Positions 61,905 to 64,000 of a stretch of DNA of 64,000 nt are shown here, one piece after another. The notes under the pieces are model-generated. The model did not search any database. It saw only the letters and a list, made by a program, of their open reading frames with translations, and was not told where the DNA came from. The stretch is from Vanessa cardui (taxonomy: Eukaryota > Arthropoda > Insecta > Lepidoptera > Nymphalidae). The stretch lies in NCBI RefSeq assembly GCF_905220365.1, contig NC_061136.1:7853702-7917701 (forward strand). Direction: 5' to 3'. Within the stretch, counting starts at the first letter, position 1; every line of letters starts with the position of its first letter. The translations under genes were made by a program, and so were the position numbers.

Positions 61905-62874
61905 ATGTTAAGATTCCTATGTCTCGTTCTATATATTTTATCCTTGATTCAATTTAATTAATCAGTAATCAAAGTGTATGACAGTAGTGTAATGGTAAAT
62001 TCTACGCCTTTGTACTCATGAATAATTCCGTTAATAGTGTAATTGAATTCGTCATTGATTAAACATTAATTTAATCTTATGCTCCAGATCTAATGAGACG
62101 ATACTTTTATAAAATATGGTATTGCTTTTCTATAAGTTTTATATATTTATATTTAATTGGATTGTTATGATATATTTAACGTTCAAAAATCTTTAAAATA
62201 AACTAAAAAAATACTTTTTATTACTACATTCATATTTTATCTATAATATATTTTTGTGTAAACTTATGAAAATAATAACTGTAACATAATACTATTTCAA
62301 ATAGTAAGTTATATGTATATGCATACCCATATACGAGTACTTATGTAGATCCTATTTATTAATATAAAATTTTACTAACAAAAATGTATATTTTTATTGA
62401 ATGTATACATGAGTTATTGATATACTGAGGAATATATTTTTTCTGTGTTAGGTAATTAGTAACTAATCGTATAAAAAACCAAATGTTATTACCTAATGCA
62501 ATACGTGAAACTACTTTTAATAGTATCAATGAAAACTATATTTTTCCTTAACTCCCACAAAGGTCCCATAACGAAGTGGAATAGCCAAATAAGAAGGTCT
62601 TAATGTCGCAGTTAGCTGAGAATTCTCCCTTGTGAATGCTGGGTCATTAGCGCCGTGTTATTGCGAATTACCCGTCCGGGACTATTCAGATAAACCGACT
62701 AAATATGTAGTCATTACAAATCCGTCAAATCTGAAATAATATTGAATTTGATCGTATAATATTAATCGCTTATTACTATTTCTAATTTAGATGAAGTTGC
62801 ATCATTAGTGAAACTTAAAAGATAATATTTCGACAGTTTGCAAATTAACAAAATGTTATCACAGATACTTCAAA
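61905..62874. other. Non-coding AT-rich stretch
   Basis: No gene or known repeat recognised downstream of the retrotransposon. Confidence 0.6.
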
Positions 62875-63040
62875 TGACTAACTGCTTGGCTAATCCTTAT
62901 TTTGTACGGAAAAAACTTAGAGCCTACTCCACTACGCTGCTCTAACGACAGGATAAGCGGCAGATTCTTATCCAGCACATGCACGGTTTCCTTTTTGAGA
63001 GTAATTAGTGGCGCTTGCCCGGGTTTGAACTTAGAATTAC
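62875..63040 (-). mobile_element. Decayed SINE family B copy
   Basis: CTCCACTACGCTGCTCTAAC, CATGCACGGTTTCC and GGCGCTTGCCCGGGTTTGAA follow in the SINE order. The B-box region is preserved and the A-box end is lost. The 63-codon ORF across it is not a gene. Confidence 0.6.
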
Positions 63041-64000
63041 GACTCTTCAAACGAAATCTGTCTATATTTATTATAAATTAACGTACCGTGTACTTATACC
63101 TTAACGGTGGATAATTGCTTACTCATTTATTCAAAGTTAATCAAGTCACAAATTAACCAACAAGTGTCTAAAAAAGGTATTTATTATTATTTGTATAATT
63201 AGTAATATTCTCAGATGTATGATCTCTCTGACGATTAGAAAGAAGATTACAATTATAAATCAGAATATTTGATAACATATAACATTGTGTTTAATCAGTT
63301 TCTTAAATATTCATTTAAATTAAACAATGTCAAAACAAGCACTCGTGAATTAAATATCATAATGAATATAGGCAACCTAATTAATTAATTGAACATTTAT
63401 TTTAAAAAGAAGGATATACCTTGTCCCGATGACAAGACAGTTCACATGTTAAATTTTCATGATAGCAATCTTAGCGTTAAATATAACACAGGTGTGCGCA
63501 AAAACATTTCTAGTCTCTATTGCTTCACTTACATGATCCTTTGGATAACCGCTTGATGCTATAATTGCTTTTTTAGATACAATAACAACGGTTTTACGTG
63601 CTTTCTGAGGCCTTGAAATACCACACCACTAGCTTCCAAAATACAGACTGTTAATGAGAATATACTATTAGCGGACAACACAGTAAAATAATATTTGGTA
63701 ACTAGACTAATGAACCCTTCACTAACTTTATTCTTATAGTCAAAATAAATGTGTAAACTTCTAAACCGATTTTGATGTTCATTTTTGTATTGGTTAAACG
63801 ATTCATAGTCTCGTATAGGTGTTTATTGGTAAAGGATACTTTTATGTTTTATTTGAAGCATACTTTAATAAAAAAAATTGTAGTTAATTTTTATTTTTCT
63901 TGAAATAAATAACTTATTTAGTATATTTTTACTTAGTAAATCCAATCGTTGTGAATTCACCTTTTAAGTATTAGTAGATCTCAAAACGGAACGCTAGCTG
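63041..64000. other. Non-coding AT-rich stretch
   Basis: Nothing recognised. Confidence 0.6.

Overview
The window looks like gene-poor, very AT-rich nuclear DNA of a moth or butterfly (Lepidoptera). The main evidence is its repeats. It carries tRNA-headed SINEs, Jockey-superfamily LINE fragments whose ORF ends in the residues GVADVHGRW, and several short dispersed repeats that I know from butterfly genomes. A nymphalid is my best guess, by inference only. There are no operons, no bacterial-type genes, no CRISPR array and no rRNA. I could not identify any host protein-coding gene. Nearly all short ORFs read as chance in AT-rich DNA or as antisense of transposons.

Layout. About 1-46,100 is AT-rich intergenic or long-intron sequence sprinkled with repeats: SINE copies (near 0.65, 7.6, 13.2, 23.4 and 41.1 kb), a five-unit tandem array of about 152 bp per unit (17,548-18,291), two copies in opposite orientation of an unidentified retroelement C-terminus (20.7 and 28.4 kb), and short family repeats called A to K here. 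One GC-rich 105-base island at 35,964-36,068 looks like a candidate minus-strand exon. A long imperfect hairpin lies at 46,130-46,246. From 47.6 to 51.35 kb there is a nest of LINE debris. A minus-strand Jockey-superfamily element keeps its apurinic endonuclease and half of its reverse transcriptase, but has an internal deletion and a frameshift. It sits against an older LINE remnant, and a short inverted copy of its 3' end lies downstream. From 51.35 to 57.9 kb is AT-rich sequence with a tandem SINE pair, a GC-richer patch near 54.1 kb and a near-perfect palindrome at 56.6 kb.

The most substantial feature is at 57,911-61,892: an apparently complete R4/Dong-type non-LTR retrotransposon. It has one uninterrupted 1,197-codon ORF with reverse transcriptase, CCHC zinc knuckle and a C-terminal restriction-enzyme-like endonuclease. 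Candidate 12-bp target-site duplications flank it, with TAA triplets on the 5' side. A strong hairpin overlaps the stop codon. The intact frame suggests a recently active element.

No interacting host pathway can be read from this window. The functional relationships visible are between mobile elements: a Jockey-type LINE and a shorter repeat family (A) share the same 3' terminus, nested insertions occur, and SINEs carry direct repeats typical of LINE-driven retrotransposition.
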